64,000 bases of DNA. It comes from an uncultured Acetatifactor sp. GTDB lineage: Bacteria > Bacillota > Clostridia > Lachnospirales > Lachnospiraceae. The translations under genes were made by a program, and so were the position numbers. Shown here one piece after another: positions 62,318-64,000 of the stretch. Positions within the stretch are counted from its first letter, which is position 1. Every line of letters begins with the position of its first letter. The DNA is taken from NCBI GenBank assembly GCA_934436435.1, contig CAKSAN010000016.1:12692-76691 (forward strand), given 5' to 3'. A model generated the notes under the pieces. It was given only the letters and a program-made list of their open reading frames with translations. It made no database searches and was not told where the DNA came from.

Positions 62318-63565
62318 ATGTCCATGGATACTACTTATACAGGTTCCCTTCAGATCAGCGTAACATCCTCCCTGGGATTGACTCCGATCCGGGGCGCTAT
62401 TGTTACGATTTCTTATACCGGAGATCCGGATTCTCCAATGGAGACGCTTACCACCGATGAATCCGGGCAGACCGGGGTCATAACTTTGCCTGCACCACCC
62501 AGGGAGTTGTCGTTGTCTCCCGATATCACAGCACAGCCTTATTCCGAATACAACATTCAGGTCACTGCAGAGGGATTTGAACCGGTACTGGTATCCGGCT
62601 CCGAGATTCTGGCGGATGAGTTTTCCCTGCAGCCGATCCGCATGAATCCTCTGAATGTGACAGAGGAGGAAGAAAAGGTAGTGGTGATTCCCGCACATAC
62701 TCTTTTCGGAGAATATCCTCCGAAAATTCCGGAAGAGGAGATCAAACCCATGAATGAGACAGGGGAGATTGTCCTAAGCCGTGTGGTCATTCCGGAGTAC
62801 ATTATTGTACATGATGGCGTCCCAGAGGATCCTACCGCCCGCAATTACTGGGTGCGTTACAAGGATTATATTAAAAATGTAGCTTCCAGCGAGATCTATT
62901 CCACTTGGCCGGAAAGCGCTATCTATGCAAATATTCTTGTGATACAGTCATTTACTCTGAACAGGGTTTATACGGAGTGGTACAGAGGACGGGGATACGA
63001 TTTTACAATAACCTCCTCCACGGCATATGACCAGAAATGGATCTACGGCAGAAATGTGTTTGAAGAGATTGATTATCTGGTGGATTCGATCTTTACCAAC
63101 TTTTTGTCCAGACCGGGAGTACGACAGCCTATTTTCACATCGTACTGTGACGGTAATCGTACCACCTGCCGGGGCTTGAGCCAGTGGGGATCCAAGTCTC
63201 TGGCGGATCAGGGATATTCGGCTATTGATATTATCCATTATTATTACGGCAATGATATGTACATTAATTCCGCGGATATTATTTCGGGGGTACCGTCCTC
63301 CTGGCCGGGGTATGATCTGACCATCGGTTCCTCCGGGGAAAAGGTCCGTCAGCTGCAACAACAGTTGAACCGGATCGCCAGAAACTATCCGGCGATTCCG
63401 ACACTGACACCCGATGGAATCTATGGTTCCGGTACCGCCGAGGCCGTCCGGGTCTTCCAGAGGATATTTAATCTTCCCCAGACCGGAATTGTGGACTATC
63501 CCACATGGTTTGAAATCTCGGACATTTATGTGGGAGTTACACGAATCTCGGAACCGGATGCGTAG
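62318..63565 (+). CDS. SpoIID/LytB-like protein with a peptidoglycan-binding domain
   Basis: The roughly 415-residue product has an N-terminal beta-sandwich (about 5-100, like CarboxypepD repeats), a SpoIID/LytB-type core (about 170-320: YIKNVASSEIYSTWPESAIYANILVIQSFTLNRVY, then GLSQWGSKSLADQGYSAIDIIHYYYG, the classic closing motif) and a C-terminal PG_binding_1 domain (about 330-400: IGSSGEKVRQLQQQLNRIARNYPAIP). SpoIID-type proteins act on peptidoglycan stripped of side chains in spore formation; related proteins occur outside spores. No signal peptide is seen. The start may be ATG 62318, ATG 62324 or TTG 62300. Confidence 0.78.
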   Translation: MSMDTTYTGSLQISVTSSLGLTPIRGAIVTISYTGDPDSPMETLTTDESGQTGVITLPAPPRELSLSPDITAQPYSEYNIQVTAEGFEPVLVSGSEILADEFSLQPIRMNPLNVTEEEEKVVVIPAHTLFGEYPPKIPEEEIKPMNETGEIVLSRVVIPEYIIVHDGVPEDPTARNYWVRYKDYIKNVASSEIYSTWPESAIYANILVIQSFTLNRVYTEWYRGRGYDFTITSSTAYDQKWIYGRNVFEEIDYLVDSIFTNFLSRPGVRQPIFTSYCDGNRTTCRGLSQWGSKSLADQGYSAIDIIHYYYGNDMYINSADIISGVPSSWPGYDLTIGSSGEKVRQLQQQLNRIARNYPAIPTLTPDGIYGSGTAEAVRVFQRIFNLPQTGIVDYPTWFEISDIYVGVTRISEPDA

Positions 63566-63601
63566 TAACCGGAAAGTTGCGCGAGCAATGAGCCGCGCAT
63601 A

Positions 63602-63658
63602 GGCATAGTGAAGACAGCGATGGGCGCTCGCGCACAAATCGCTGTCTTTGCTTATGCC
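63602..63658. repeat. Nested palindromic element, probable terminator
   Basis: GGCATA (63602-63607) pairs with TATGCC (63653-63658) around AGACAGCGAT (63612-63621) / ATCGCTGTCT (63638-63647). It follows the SpoIID-like gene and resembles the other cruciform-type elements of the window. Confidence 0.6.
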
Positions 63659-63740
63659 GTGATGCGGCGAACGCCCACGGCAGATATGTCAAGGGTACAA
63701 ACTCTTATAATTCCAATGCTGTACCCTCTCCGTCAAGAGT

Positions 63741-64000
63741 TGTGGGCACAAAGCGGTGTATCTTCTTGTGCTGTGCCCATTTTAAAGCAAGCTGTGGGCA
63801 CAGAGCGGCGTATCTTCTTGTGCTGTGCCCATTTTAAAACAAAGGAAGGGCACAGCCGACGACTTTATCGTTGCTGTGCCCATTTTAAAGCAAGCTGTGG
63901 GCACAAAGCGGTGTATCTTCTTGTGCTGTGCCCATTTTAAAGCAAGCTGTGGGCACAAAGCGGTGTATCTTCTTGTGCTGTGCCCATTTTAAAGCAAGCT
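63741..64000. repeat. Tandem array of 52-bp hairpin units
   Basis: Units start at about 63741, 63793, 63845, 63896 and 63948 (period 52, once 51), and the array runs off the window. Each unit holds GGGCACA and TGTGCCC, an inverted repeat that folds into a hairpin, followed by ATTTTAAAGCAAGC. The stems are kept, whereas the loop differs in unit 3. Nothing in it looks coding. Confidence 0.9.

Noticed and set aside
63608-63940. Open frame of 110 codons through the terminal repeat array
   Set aside because: It runs through tandem repeats and hairpins, has no ribosome site and yields Cys-rich repeated words from the repeat itself.
63741-64000. CRISPR array
   Set aside because: The whole 52-base unit is repeated nearly unchanged, so there are no varying spacers. 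It is a tandem repeat with internal palindromes.

Overview
This window looks like chromosomal DNA of an anaerobic gut-type Firmicute, most likely a member of the Lachnospiraceae (class Clostridia). That is an inference from gene families and style, not from a marker gene. The evidence is: lipoprotein signals of the LTACG type, a sortase signal of the SPNTG type, a CIRCE heat-shock operator, a hisS-aspS tandem, SVSGN-type linkers, Cys_rich_KTR and PTPS-related families, purine-rich ribosome sites and consensus sigma-A promoters. Most genes are on the + strand. Only capA, tRNA-Gly, an acyltransferase and an IS transposase are on the - strand.

Layout. 1-745 is AT-rich and decayed, with a small gene end, a candidate 100-nt RNA with its own promoter and terminator, and gene scraps. 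746-2281 is an orphan LytTR response regulator followed by a FliD-like protein; each has the same 21-bp-period direct repeat upstream. 2479-3076 is a ruined GH95 alpha-fucosidase. 3085-4266 is a TetR gene with a perfect operator and two small genes. 4471-8652 holds a coiled-coil protein, a GNAT protein and a large calpain-like cysteine protease. 8656-13609 holds a CapA-like protein, a chemoreceptor and an SH3/NlpC-P60 hydrolase. 13807-17130 is a complete polar amino acid ABC importer. 17277-21528 is three overlapping membrane-protein genes, followed by a split chromate transporter and a second chemoreceptor. 25012-32352 holds hisS-aspS, then a phosphopantetheinyl transferase coupled to a heterodimeric ABC exporter. 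32353-33076 contains no gene but carries a strong promoter and an A-rich stretch that may be a long noncoding RNA. 33077-41807 holds a catalytically dead GH3-family protein and a 2418-residue sortase-anchored surface protein of unusual composition. 41976-43233 is tRNA-Gly(GCC) and an acyltransferase. 43369-54831 is mostly housekeeping: a diguanylate cyclase, an ABC exporter, a beta-CASP nuclease-like protein, thyA, a dihydrofolate reductase, ilvE, a PrsA-like foldase and CIRCE-controlled htpG. 55305-63565 is a run of secreted proteins interrupted by a 2-kb IS1634-like element and including a LysM protein broken by two lesions. The window ends inside a tandem array of 52-bp hairpin units.

How it fits together. 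The accessory content is dominated by cell-surface and secreted functions (adhesin, NlpC/P60, SpoIID-like, LysM, serine protease, DUF2135-like protein), chemosensing and export. Several stretches show gene decay (GH95, a GGDEF tail, a LysM protein, a duplicated capA tail). Intergenic spaces repeatedly carry palindromic, multi-hairpin elements. The observations most worth following are the calpain-like protease (Q504, C510, H701, N721), the A-rich RNA candidate at about 32627-32996, the small RNA candidate at 242-345, the two-site LytTR regulon, the GH3 pseudoenzyme, and the terminal hairpin repeat array.
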